A stretch of DNA of 64,000 nucleotides from Bigelowiella natans CCMP2755. Its lineage: Eukaryota > Cercozoa > Chlorarachniophyceae. The notes under the pieces are model-generated. The model had not been told where the DNA came from. It made no database searches and worked only from the letters and a program-made list of their open reading frames with translations. Shown piece after piece: positions 45,252 through 54,920 of the stretch. The DNA lies in assembly GCA_000320545.1 (NCBI GenBank), contig ADNK01001860.1, positions 133,501-197,500 of the forward strand. Direction: 5' to 3'. A program made the position numbers and the translations under genes. Positions within the stretch are counted from its first letter, which is position 1; every line of letters starts with the position of its first letter.

Positions 45252-45842
45252 ATGTCATATACCAAAGAAACCGTAATGGAGGATCAAGAAGAGGTGTTCG
45301 AAGTTGAAAGAATCGAGCACATAAGAACGCGCAAAGGACAGAAAGAATATCTGATCAAATGGAAAGGCTACGGCGAATCTGAAAATTCTTGGGAACCTGC
45401 ATCAAGTTTCGAAGAGGGTTTGGATAGTGCCCTAGCGAAATATTTGCAGAGGCGAGAATCTGAACAAAGACGCAAATCTCGTTCTTCTTACTCGAGGAAA
45501 GGTCGAAATACACCCTCGAGGAAAAAGATAGCATCCACGAAAAAGGCATCAGCAAGCAGCACAAAGAGAAAGAAAACTGTTCCGGCCATAGGCACACGAC
45601 GATCTGCACGCCTCAGCAAAAGGCAAAAAAATGCAATAGAGGATGTCGACAATGAAAGAGTGAGGGCGGGAATAAGGGAATTAAAGGCTGCCCTTGATGA
45701 GGCATATGAAGAAGGAGAAGAGGGAAGCAAAACTCCCGAACATGACGCAACAACTGAGGACACTGAAAACACTGAGAAAGCGGATGTTCCAGTATCAAAT
45801 TTCGGATGGGCATCTATTTCGAGTATTTGTCCAATATCGTGA
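45252..45842 (+). CDS. Chromodomain protein
   Basis: A 196-residue single-exon protein. Residues about 14-66 form a chromodomain: VFEVERIEHIRTRKGQKEYL, then IKWKGYGESENSWEPASSF. The aromatic-cage positions are present (F/Y near EVFEVE, W in IKWKGY, W in NSWEP), so binding of a methyl-lysine histone tail is expected. A long basic, Ser/Lys-rich stretch follows, with an acidic C-terminus. There is no chromoshadow domain or second recognised module, so it is HP1-like only in its N-terminal part. The ATG at 45252 is the first in frame. Stop TGA is at 45840-45842. Confidence 0.85.
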   Translation: MSYTKETVMEDQEEVFEVERIEHIRTRKGQKEYLIKWKGYGESENSWEPASSFEEGLDSALAKYLQRRESEQRRKSRSSYSRKGRNTPSRKKIASTKKASASSTKRKKTVPAIGTRRSARLSKRQKNAIEDVDNERVRAGIRELKAALDEAYEEGEEGSKTPEHDATTEDTENTEKADVPVSNFGWASISSICPIS

Positions 45843-47176
45843 AGAGATGCGTCAAACCTCTGACACAGATCCGTTATGATTCAATTTGTGCACAAATTTA
45901 ATGTCGAGTTGATGATGCAAAGTATCGAATTCAATTGCTGTTTGTTCACATTGCATTGACTATCCATTGCACATGAGACATCTATCGCATAGCTCGGCGA
46001 CCGTACATCGTATACAGCATGTAAGACGGATGTAATCAAATTAATCAAATTTGTTCAATGGCCATCCTCATATAGCTGTGCAATGCAGATATCACATCGT
46101 CGTGTTGAATCTGTTGGTCTCCGCTATGCTAGCTATGCATGTCTATCATTATGATGTGTTTAATGCAATCAAATGCATGTTGTTTCGGTCTTGAATGGCG
46201 CGCATTTCGCGCAGCAGTGCGTGTTTCCTTCTCATCGCAAGTCAATCTTTTCGTTTCGTCGTCGCGCATCACTATGGCAGTGGGCTGATTATATTAAGCA
46301 GCGTTGATGTGTGGTGTGTGCAATGCTAGCTAGAATGCGCGCTCCGCGCCTGGGCATACTTGGTAGCTATCTAGCTAAACATACACATATATCCTGTAGC
46401 AGAAACCAACAGATGCAACATTAGCGCTGTAGCCGCTGCATTGCACAGCTACATCAGGATGACCATTGAAAAATTTAATTCTTCATTACATTCGTCTCAC
46501 ACATATATCCTACGCAGGTGTAGCAGCAAGCAGATATCACATCGTCGTTCGAAAATTAATGCGCATGCATCATTACACATCGTATCGAATCGAATAATCG
46601 TAGCAGCATCATTAAGTATTATATTAGACGGTGTGCTTGTATTAAACAAGAATGCGCATACTTATTTACACGACAAACTGCAGATGGAATGATACATATA
46701 TACGATGTACGTATGCTAGCAACTCATGTAAATAGACCATGGTATTTTTTCCAACAAAGTTTTTCAGCGAAAACCTTTTTACACATACTTTTCTTTCATC
46801 ATCGAACAATTTTTCTGCATACCCGCACGCTAACGGAACAACGTGAGGAATAGGCAAATTGAGAAGTTGTTCGGGACTTCCAGTTTCTCTGAATCAGTAG
46901 TACCCTCCCCGAGGACCAGAACGCCGAGAATACTGAGAGTATACTCCTCCTTTTGTCTCCTAATGTAGAGCCGGCTACATTTAAGTATTTCACTCAATGG
47001 AGTACAAATTTTAATGTTACGTATGCGTAGCCACGGATGTTGTCCTCATACTCATCAATTTTCCCTAAACTCCGAATCGATTTGGCACGTTTGTCCAAAA
47101 TCCTAATGAGTTAAGCACCAAGTACTTACTATAGGCAACCCCGATTTATGGGTAAAGAAAAATAGAGTAAAAGGAG
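45843..47176. other. Tail-to-tail spacer containing an inverted-repeat element
   Basis: Convergent spacer of about 1.3 kb. It holds the 475-bp inverted-repeat element (46023-46497), many GCATGC and CTAGC words (46120-46380), and AT-rich sequence near both genes. No credible gene. Confidence 0.65.
46023..46497. mobile_element. MITE-like element with about 62-bp terminal inverted repeats
   Basis: The left end (46023-46088) runs from AGACGGATGTAAT to TAGCTGTGCAATGCAG. The right end (46436-46497) is its inverted copy with a handful of mismatches and small gaps. The interior of about 350 bp has no coding frame. No clear target-site duplication was found, so whether it transposed as a unit is unproven. 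Related single ends occur at 32721, 32853, 36396 and 52343. Confidence 0.65.
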
Positions 47177-47301
47177 CTACTCTTGGAATTTCTTCGAGTC
47201 GTCTTCCGAAATCTTGATGGTCTTCAAGAAGGTCTGATAAGAAAGCGTACACAATTCTATCTGCTTACTTCACATTTTTTTGATGAACTTAAATATTTAT
47301 A

Positions 47302-47372
<71 letters not shown>

Positions 47373-48257
47373 TACCACAAACTCATCTTTGGAAACGAAA
47401 CCATTGCTGTCCTTATCAAGTCCTGTGAAATGGAGTCATATTTTAAAAAAATTTCTAAGCATATCATGCTTTGATGCTGTACCTGTCTTTGCATCGTCCT
47501 TCGCGATTTTAATTTTTACAATCTATTCAATTGTGTACCAAATAGTACCCTCAGAAGTTATGCTGTACTTTTCCACAATACGGGCAAAAAAAGATTACTA
47601 ACAGCGCGTTTGAGCCGAGCAACATGACCAACCTTGAGACCACTTTCCTATTTGTACATAAGCACACCCATAAACCAGTGACTACAAAATCTATGCTGGT
47701 TGAAAACCTTTTCGAATGATTCAAAGTCAGTGATTTCAAGGAGCTTTTCAAAGTCATATTTCTTCTCCTCAAGCTCTTTTTGCTGGCCAGTTAGGCGGGC
47801 CATCTGCAACAATCCCGCCAAACTGAAAACAAGTATAATCATCGATAGGATAAAGGAGAATTTTCAGGGTCTGAATATTAATTTATACTCGGTCGGAACG
47901 GTGAAATCAGGTTCCTTGGCTTGTTTCTTCATTGCTGAAATGACTTCTTCGCTAACGTCCTTATAGATATAGATCATCAGAGCTGCTCCACTTCCTTGTG
48001 AAGCTGAGTAAATTGTTGCGAAATATTTGAAGAAAATATAAATCTCACTGCTGCAGTGAGCTCGGAGAAAAACTTGTCCAATTCCCGCGTTTCAAGCACA
48101 TCGTTCTTGTTCGCATCGAATTCCTTGATAAATACGTCGTCAAAAACCACCACTAGTAGCACCACAGAAAATAACAAGATTTTAGAATAAGGGTGGAGGG
48201 ATTGGACTCACGCACAGAGAAGAGTTTTTGGGCAAGTCCTGATTCGCTTGCTCCCAT
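47177..48257 (-). CDS. EF-hand protein with N-myristoylation-type start
   Basis: A small protein from short exons: ATG 48257 giving MGASESGLAQKLFSVR, about 48150-48055 giving FDANKNDVLETRELDKFF, about 48005-47892, about 47820-47713, about 47413-47380 giving LDKDSNGFVSKDEFV, and about 47233-47177 (TFLKTIKISEDDSKKFQE, stop TAG). The first EF-hand loop DANKNDVLETRE and the second DKDSNGFVSKDE both keep acidic residues at positions 1 and 12, so calcium binding is likely. MGxxxS at the start is a good N-myristoylation signal, suggesting membrane attachment. The middle is helical (RLTGQQKELEEKKYDFEKLL). No specific family is recognised. One intron holds a TA/TG array at 47306-47362. Confidence 0.7.
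47306..47362. repeat. Compound (TA)n(TG)n repeat in EF-hand gene intron
   Basis: TA run then TG run just downstream (coding strand) of the second EF-hand exon. Confidence 0.85.
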
Positions 48258-48552
48258 GGCTGGAGTTGGGCGACGATAATATCTCCCGAGAAAAAGGTTG
48301 AAACAATAATATCGTCGGGTATTTTCATCATGCGACAAAACTTTATTTCAATCAGGATAGGAATTGCATACTAGACGCTAGTCTTAACGCGCTGTCCTAT
48401 TATTTTAAGATGGCGGAAAAAAAGATATCACGGGATATAATCGTTGTCGCACACAGGATTTATCCTATGAATGTGGAATTGCCTCGGTTAGCTTGTGATC
48501 TTCTTTCTGGTGCTCGAATCCTCTTCGTGTCTTCTGGAAACGTCGATCATCA
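48258..48552. other. 5' flank of EF-hand gene
   Basis: No gene recognised; the frame starting 48410 runs into the transposon-like element and is not credible as a gene. Confidence 0.4.
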
Positions 48553-48559
48553 GTGGTTC
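48553..48559. repeat. Target-site duplication, left copy
   Basis: GTGGTTC immediately outside the left inverted repeat; the identical 7 bp follow the right inverted repeat at 49519-49525. Confidence 0.85.
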
Positions 48560-49518
48560 CAAGGGGGATTCACTCCCCCGGGTTTTGGTCCGTGTCATGC
48601 TCGGAATCCAATCCAAACTTCTTCCGAAGCACCACAGAAGACTTCTGGACGTGTGAGAAGGTCCAGAATTGTCCAGAAAGGGGTGCAAAAAAGTGGATTT
48701 TCAAGGAAAAAAATCGAGGGCAAAAACTTTGGGTGCCGCGGAAAGGGTCCACTTTGCGTGTTGGCTCAAAAAAACATGCTCAGAGGCCGTGTCAACAGCA
48801 ACTCCATCACCTCCAGAAGTTCCACTCCAAAGTTCGCAAAATTGAACGTTTCCGCGCCAAAAAGGTGCTTTTTTTTTGTGGTTTTGACTTTGGTGAGTTT
48901 TCGATGTGTGGCTCCTAGCGGCCTGCACGGTGCCGATGCGGCAATCAATGAAGCTGGATGTGATGCGCGACGCGCAGCTCCAGAGCTGCTTGGGATTGGA
49001 CGCACGAGCAAGACGTGTGGGCACGATGGCGCACACTGGCACACTTTGTGCGTGCGCCCAGCGCGCGCGCGCACGCAAGCACTCACAGCTTCCCACTCTG
49101 ATGCACACTTGTCACTTGATCATCAAATTGAAGCTAGACACGTCGCGACGTCGCGCACGACTGGATGATCGACGCTGCGCACGTGATCAGTCACACACGC
49201 TGGTGCACACATCGATGGGAAGGGCGGGAATGATGAACAATGAATGATGAACAAAGCATTGATCAAATCTGCATGCGCCAGGGAAGTGGGTTGGGCACAT
49301 CTGAGACATCCCAGTGACTCGATGCCAAGAGTTCCGCCAATGTGCATCTTGGGCAATTTCACTGGACACTTTGTGGATGGTTTTTGAAGAAAACATTGAG
49401 GAATTTGAACAAAATTTGCATTTTTTTGGGTGAAATCGAAAAAATTTTCCCGGCTGACGCCGGGGCAAAACCGCCGAGCATGATGCGGACCAAAACCCGG
49501 GGGAGTGAAACCCCCTTG
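48560..49518. mobile_element. 959-bp DNA transposon-like element with 45-bp terminal inverted repeats
   Basis: The left terminus begins CAAGGGGGATTCACTCCCCC and continues to 48604. The right terminus (49474-49518) is its inverse, matching at 42 of 45 positions by eye. Both ends are bounded by the 7-bp duplication GTGGTTC, the hallmark of cut-and-paste insertion. The interior has Cys/Arg-rich open frames on both strands but no transposase motif, so it is probably non-autonomous. Termini of the form CA...TG with a 7-bp duplication do not fit a superfamily cleanly (hAT and P usually duplicate 8 bp). It lies between the EF-hand and U2AF-like genes. Confidence 0.85.
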
Positions 49519-49525
49519 GTGGTTC
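49519..49525. repeat. Target-site duplication, right copy
   Basis: GTGGTTC directly after the right inverted repeat, identical to 48553-48559. Confidence 0.85.
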
Positions 49526-50272
49526 AAAGTTAGTTCGAGGCACTGCGTTTCGCACACTGCAAATCTCTTGTTGCAACATTTTGGAAGTGCAGTTTGTCAT
49601 CATTGTTCATTGTGCATTGCTCTTTGTTCGAGGCACTGCGTTTCGCACACTGCAAATGCCAGAATGTCTTGCAACACTTTGAAAATGCGCGATCTAGCGA
49701 TGCAGTTCATCATCATTGTTCATTCTAGCATTGTTCAGTTTCTTTCTTTTTCTATGGAACGTTGAATCTTGAATCTCCCCCACATCTACTTGCTCAAGCT
49801 AGCAAGCTAGCAAGCTACACATGCAAGCAAGTTCCACCAGTGTCTGTGGCGAATGGTTCCACTCCATTGCAAGTGGATGCATGCATGGATGGGTACATTT
49901 ACGCACGGACTGCTACGTAGTGATTTTTGGTGCACATATGCATGAGTACACATAGCCGCGCCACTGGTGCATACGGAGGAATTGTAGTCACATGCTAATA
50001 CATGAGAAAAGTAATTTAATAATGTGCCACGAACGTTATTTTGGTGGCGAAATAGTACTACATAGCCATGGACGCTGGGTACACACATGCGCATAATTGC
50101 ATCTTAGCTTTCAGCGGAAATATGCCACCGTCGTCCAATGAATTATGATTTGTCATGAAATATCCTCTTTTCCCCCCCCTTCCGATTCCGAATGGCAGAA
50201 GGCAATGGTGGATCAGAGATGCAACTTACAATCCTCTCCTTCCTTCGATCGACGTGCACATCTTATGCATAT
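49526..50272. other. Gene-free spacer with 32-bp repeat pair
   Basis: Contains a perfect 32-bp direct repeat (49533-49564 and 49626-49657), AGCTAGCAAGCTAGCAAG runs near 49800, and otherwise unremarkable sequence up to the U2AF-like stop. Confidence 0.6.
49533..49657. repeat. 32-bp direct repeat pair
   Basis: The 32-bp sequence GTTCGAGGCACTGCG...CACTGCAAAT occurs twice, 93 bp apart. A related sequence lies at 35861-35950, followed there too by TGCAACACTTTG. Confidence 0.9.
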
Positions 50273-53200
50273 TCACTTGAACCTATAAGATCATGTCGTT
50301 AGAATCTGCAAGTATCTTCGCTGATATTGACTGACGTAAATTGTATACTATATTTATGCTTTTTTATGTTATGCATTTTCTCGTCCTCTCGTCCTTCCCC
50401 CTCACTCTCCCGCACCCGCCCCCCCCCATACATATAATATCCGTATAATGTACAATGATTTTTCATTCGACTTTCCTAACCTGGCCTTCACTGTGTTTCC
50501 ATCGAATACCCGCCCATTTAAATCCTTATTAAAAGTTATTATTATCACTATGTATCCCTTCATTGTTGGTGCTGCCGATTCATCAATGAATCAGCAAGAA
50601 AGAACGGCGTCGGAAGAGGAAGAGACGAAGAGAAGAGAAATAAAAGAGAGGGGGGAGGGAAGAGAAATAACATAACAGAGAAAAACACGCATTTACAACA
50701 AACACACAAAATACCAACCAGAAGCAAAAACAGGCAACAAAAGCACCCATTGTGAATCAACTATGGCGCTGCTGCTACAACTGCTGCTGCTTCTGCGCCT
50801 CAACTTAATTTTTCACGAGGACAACCTCATCACAATCATCATACCATCCTCCTCCTCCTCATCATCACCATATTCACTTATCATCGTTGATGAGTGTCGC
50901 TCTTCATGACTGCTACTGCTACAAAATTCATACCTTAAGTGCTGCCTCCGCGGCTTTCGTGGTTTTAAAGCTTACAAACACTTTACCTCTATCGATACCG
51001 TCTTTAGAAATTGTGACGTTGGCGACCTGTGCAGATGGGAACGATGATGATGATGGTAACTATGATGATAATAATTACGATGGTGACAACAATAATAATG
51101 CTTATAATCCGGATAATTATGATGGCGATCATAATAGTAATATTGATCATGTTTAAGTCGTAAAAATACATTACTGTCGACTTCAGAATCGATCAATCAA
51201 CTACACGAGCGACAGCAGCAGCAGAAACAATATTTGCGGCGATCACGACGTATCGATATACGAAATTTCTCTCCCTTCTCCCCTCTCTTCTTGCTCACTC
51301 GCCTTGCCTTCAGGCCCATATAAATCAGTGGCTAGCTTCTCTCTCTCTCTCTCTCTCTTATATCTCCACTAATCAATAGTTTTCTACATGTTGCCCTAAC
51401 TCCTCGTTCTCCTTCTCACCTCTCCGAAACCCTCGCATTCTATCTTGATATCTTCCAAACACTCCTTGTACCTGCCAACAGCACCATCCATTACTACTAC
51501 TTCTTCTACTACTACTACTACTAACTACTACAACTGCTACTACTACAGATGTATAGGGGGAGGGGGCTTTATAAATCCAATTCAACTGAGCATGCTGCAG
51601 ATATCAATTCCATACAATCATAAGGATCATCCTACTCTCGTTCGTCCTGCAGCATTTTCTCCGTGATCATGTTCTCCAGCACAATGTTTTGGGAGGGGGG
51701 CGGCGCGACGGTGGAGGAAGTGGTCGTTGCTACAGTCGTGTTAATCCCGGTGATGCCGCTCGTTATTGCCGGGTTGATATTCATCATCCCCCCAAGGCCC
51801 CTTGAAGAAGTAATTCGTCATCGTCGTGAAACAGCACCAAACACAACATCACATTAAATGACATCGAGCGCCACAACATAAATATACCAAACGTTACATC
51901 AAAATCCACAAAACAAAACCAAGAACAACCACAACTTCAGAGCGCTGAAAAGGCATCGTCCGTCGTTGACTCTCACTCTACCCCCTCCCCCCCTCCTCTG
52001 TTGCCCCATCTTCAAAGCTGCTGTGATCTGCCGCAAAATTTATTTTCCCTATTATTATTCTCCACCACTATCGGTTGTAATAAATACCCGCTCAATGCTG
52101 CTGCAGCAGCTGCTTGCTGCATCTGAAGACCAGCTGCCATCATGAGCGGATTCCTCATCGCAAGGCCTCCAAAGCCCCCTAGGCCGGTAGCAGCACCCAG
52201 TAGTCCTGCTCCTGCCCCAATGCCTCCTAGCCCCAACCCCATAGTGCCTGTGAGGCCCATAGACGGTCCAAGGCCACCGAGGACTCCACCTCCTTCAATT
52301 ATAGCGATTGTAGTTCAAATTAAGTATATATATAACTGTTGAAAGAATGTAATTCATTCATTACATCCGTCTCATAAGTATAATTTTTCCTCAAAGGAAA
52401 ATGCGATATGCTGATGTAATTCGACAAACAGAAATGTAGTGCAATTTGTGTGTCTTCCTCTAGTAGTGTCGTCGTCGTCGTCATCATCATCATCATCACC
52501 AACATCAACAAGAGCAATAATGAGATACCACCGGGATTATAGCCCGCAGGGCGGCCAACTTTCAGCGGACGACCGACTAAATCCATGCCGTTTAATTGCA
52601 GCGCGCGGGTCGCAATCTCAGGGGTCTATCAAACAACCAGACATCATGAGTCCTCCTCGTTGTAATGATATCAATATCATTTTCGTCATCATCATCCATC
52701 CCTATCAACACCTTAAATTCGATGAAACAATACTTGCCGGAGTCGTTCATAGTACACCCCGCCACAACGTTTGGTCCCAGAGCCTGTTAAGCAATATTCT
52801 CTTTAGCTCGCATCGCAAACGTACACGCAGTCATACTCAATCATCCAATATGCGTGCTGCACACACTTGTACCAGCGTCACAACGACTTACCGAGTCGAA
52901 AAGGCTCGCGAGCATATCAGAGGTCACCCCTACTGTAATGTTGCCGACGTAGATCTCTCTAGCCTTCTTGTTTGGGTCGTTTTTGCTTGCCGCAGCCTTA
53001 ATGATAATATGAAGAAGGAAGCACCCGAACGATACCATACCAACGATTACTCAACAAGCGATGATTCAAAGGTGATTTTTGATCAAATCCGTATTGCTTA
53101 TTTTATGAACGTCTATCGTTCCTTTCATATTCTCTCTACGTGGCGACATAACAGACGCGTGTTCTTCGAGGAGAACCCACCACATCATTGACGGCGCCGC

Positions 53201-53574
53201 TGTTAGGGTCGATGTATCCTCGAGGCCTGCCCGTGCGAATGGGACGGCCGACAAGGTTCTCCCCATTTACACCTAAAGCCTTAGTTGCAATTTCCGGAGT
53301 TCGAAATTCCACGAATGCAAACGTCCCGCCACTGTCAAGTTGGACCTGCAATCGCAACATATCCTCTAAATCATCGTTTCTGCGAGACATTTAGAGGGGC
53401 AGCAAGAATGAGAAGGGGGAGGGATTTGATAGGGAAGACAACCCGTACGCAAGGTGGCCCATCTTTATGATATTGTTGAAGGACGTGGTGAGTGTTGAAG
53501 AAGGTGTGGACCTGTAGCAATAATTTAGTGCTCAGCAACGTAACTTAAATGTGTGAAAGGAGGCAGCACACACA

Positions 53575-53614
<40 letters not shown>

Positions 53615-54139
53615 ATGTCTCCACTTATCCCTCGCTGCAGGTTTCCAACGTATAGTTCCCGCTGTTTTGGATTATCTGCCGGCTATCAAACAACAAACAT
53701 CAGGGAATGAGTTGTGGAAGCAAACAGAGCAGTAGAAGTGCGCAGGGGCAGAGTAGAGAGTAGCATGGACGAATACACTTACATTCGAAACTCCAAGCTG
53801 AGCTTTTGCAATCTGTTCCTTGAGAAGCGCAGCGGCTGTTGCTGCAGCATCTACTGCAGATGATCTTGGCGCAGGTGCATTCTGAGCGGGGATACTACTT
53901 TGTGCTGGTATTGGTGTTGACGTGCTTGCGGGGGCGTTCGCTGGTGACGGACCCACATCCCAACCCCTCTGCTTCTTTCGCCTCCGACGGGGGGGATCAC
54001 CATTGCCGTTTTCGGTTTTGGTATCATTAGCAGTGCTCTGAGTAGAAGCTTTGTGGTCGTTACTGGAGGTCGGCTCGATCTCTTTGCGATCACGCTTTTC
54101 ACCCGGAGCTGCCTCTGTACTAGCTTGCGCGTCGCTCAT
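50273..54139 (-). CDS. U2AF2: U2AF65-like splicing factor
   Basis: Predicted large subunit of U2AF, which binds the polypyrimidine tract at 3' splice sites. ATG 54137-54139 opens a charged N-terminus with PPRRRRKKQRGWDVGP (an ULM-like W in a basic context). RRM1 spans exons at about 53690-53180, with RELYVGNLQRGI and GGTFAFVEFRTPEIATKAL. RRM2 spans about 53020-52515, with EIYVGNITVGVTSDMLASLF, SGKYCFIEFK and TPEIATRALQLNGMDLVGRP. A Gly/Leu/Met-rich linker (about 52310-52060) follows. The C-terminal U2AF-homology RRM spans about 51700-50273 with VLENMITEKMLQD, YKECLEDIKIECEGFGE, VANVTISKDGIDRGKVFV and LNGRVFDGNTVKARFK, stop TGA 50273-50275. Domain order RRM-RRM-UHM fits U2AF65; PUF60 is the alternative. 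Introns carry fewer repeats than in neighbouring genes. Confidence 0.85.
52343..52375 (-). repeat. Dispersed repeat, partial copy F
   Basis: The reverse complement reads GAGACGGATGTAATGAATGA, matching the end of the family at 32853 and 46023. It lies in an intron of the U2AF-like gene. Confidence 0.6.
53579..53613. repeat. (CA)n microsatellite in U2AF-like intron
   Basis: CA run just upstream of the RELYVGN exon (on the plus strand to its left). Confidence 0.85.
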
Positions 54140-54920
54140 CGTATATGTAACTGCATCGAAATAAGTGGAGATGAATTAGACGGTTGAGTTGATCCAAATT
54201 CTTATTTTTTTAATTCCCTCCGGGAACACATGCCAGAGGGATGCGTCATCATAATGGAATAATATCATCGACTTGCGGAATGCAGAAGAACTAGACTGGT
54301 CAAGAAAATTAAACTTCACTGAATTCTTTTGAGTAAAAGATGCCACAATGGGGAAATTGAACTTGCAATAACGTCGTGAAAGTGGCATTGAATTTACATT
54401 TGTACGCACCAGGACCGCGCGCGAAGAACGGTTTGTGTGCGAGAGCGGAGGGGGCAAGGCGCAAAGGATTGAAAAGTACGAAGATAATTGTAGGACATTC
54501 TTTATAAGAGACATTCTTAGCTATCCATGCTTGCTTCTTTCACCCAATATATATCGATTTTAACCTACGTCAATCGCTTTCTGCTGTCGCTCAATCTTAA
54601 TTCATCCTGGTTTACTACTTCCAAAGACCGTATGCCGAGAAGGTCTGCAGGCCTCAATTTCATATAATCGCCTTGGATATTTTGCTGCGTCATCCTCGAT
54701 GAGGTGACGGCGCCATAAATTGGCATGCTTTGGGGAGCGAGCTTGGCCGAAAAAGGGCGCGAAAGTGGTCAAATATATTGGGACATGTGTTTTTGGACGA
54801 ATTGAGGAGACAGAGCTCCCCACCCAAGTTTTGATTAAAAGGATTAGGTCAAGAGCAGTTCCTACTGCTAACCCGCCTTCACTGGAGCACTACACAGCGT
54901 CTACGGACCGACCAACGCTG
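54140..54920. promoter_or_regulatory. Head-to-head intergenic region (U2AF-like / ISWI-like)
   Basis: Divergent 780-bp region. The plus-strand frame is open upstream of 54921 back to 54720 but contains no domain; it may include 5' UTR. Called regulatory by position. Confidence 0.35.

Noticed and set aside
48410-49168. 252-codon plus-strand frame
   Set aside because: It lies mostly inside the inverted-repeat element, crosses its terminus (WFQGGFTPPGFGP is just the translated inverted repeat) and has no domain.
49123-49557. 144-codon minus-strand frame with the similar peptide GGFTPPGFGPHHAR
   Set aside because: The match to the plus-strand frame comes from the transposon's inverted ends, not from protein homology.
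52439-53191. 250-codon plus-strand frame
   Set aside because: Antisense to RRM exons and introns of the U2AF-like gene; no recognisable domain.
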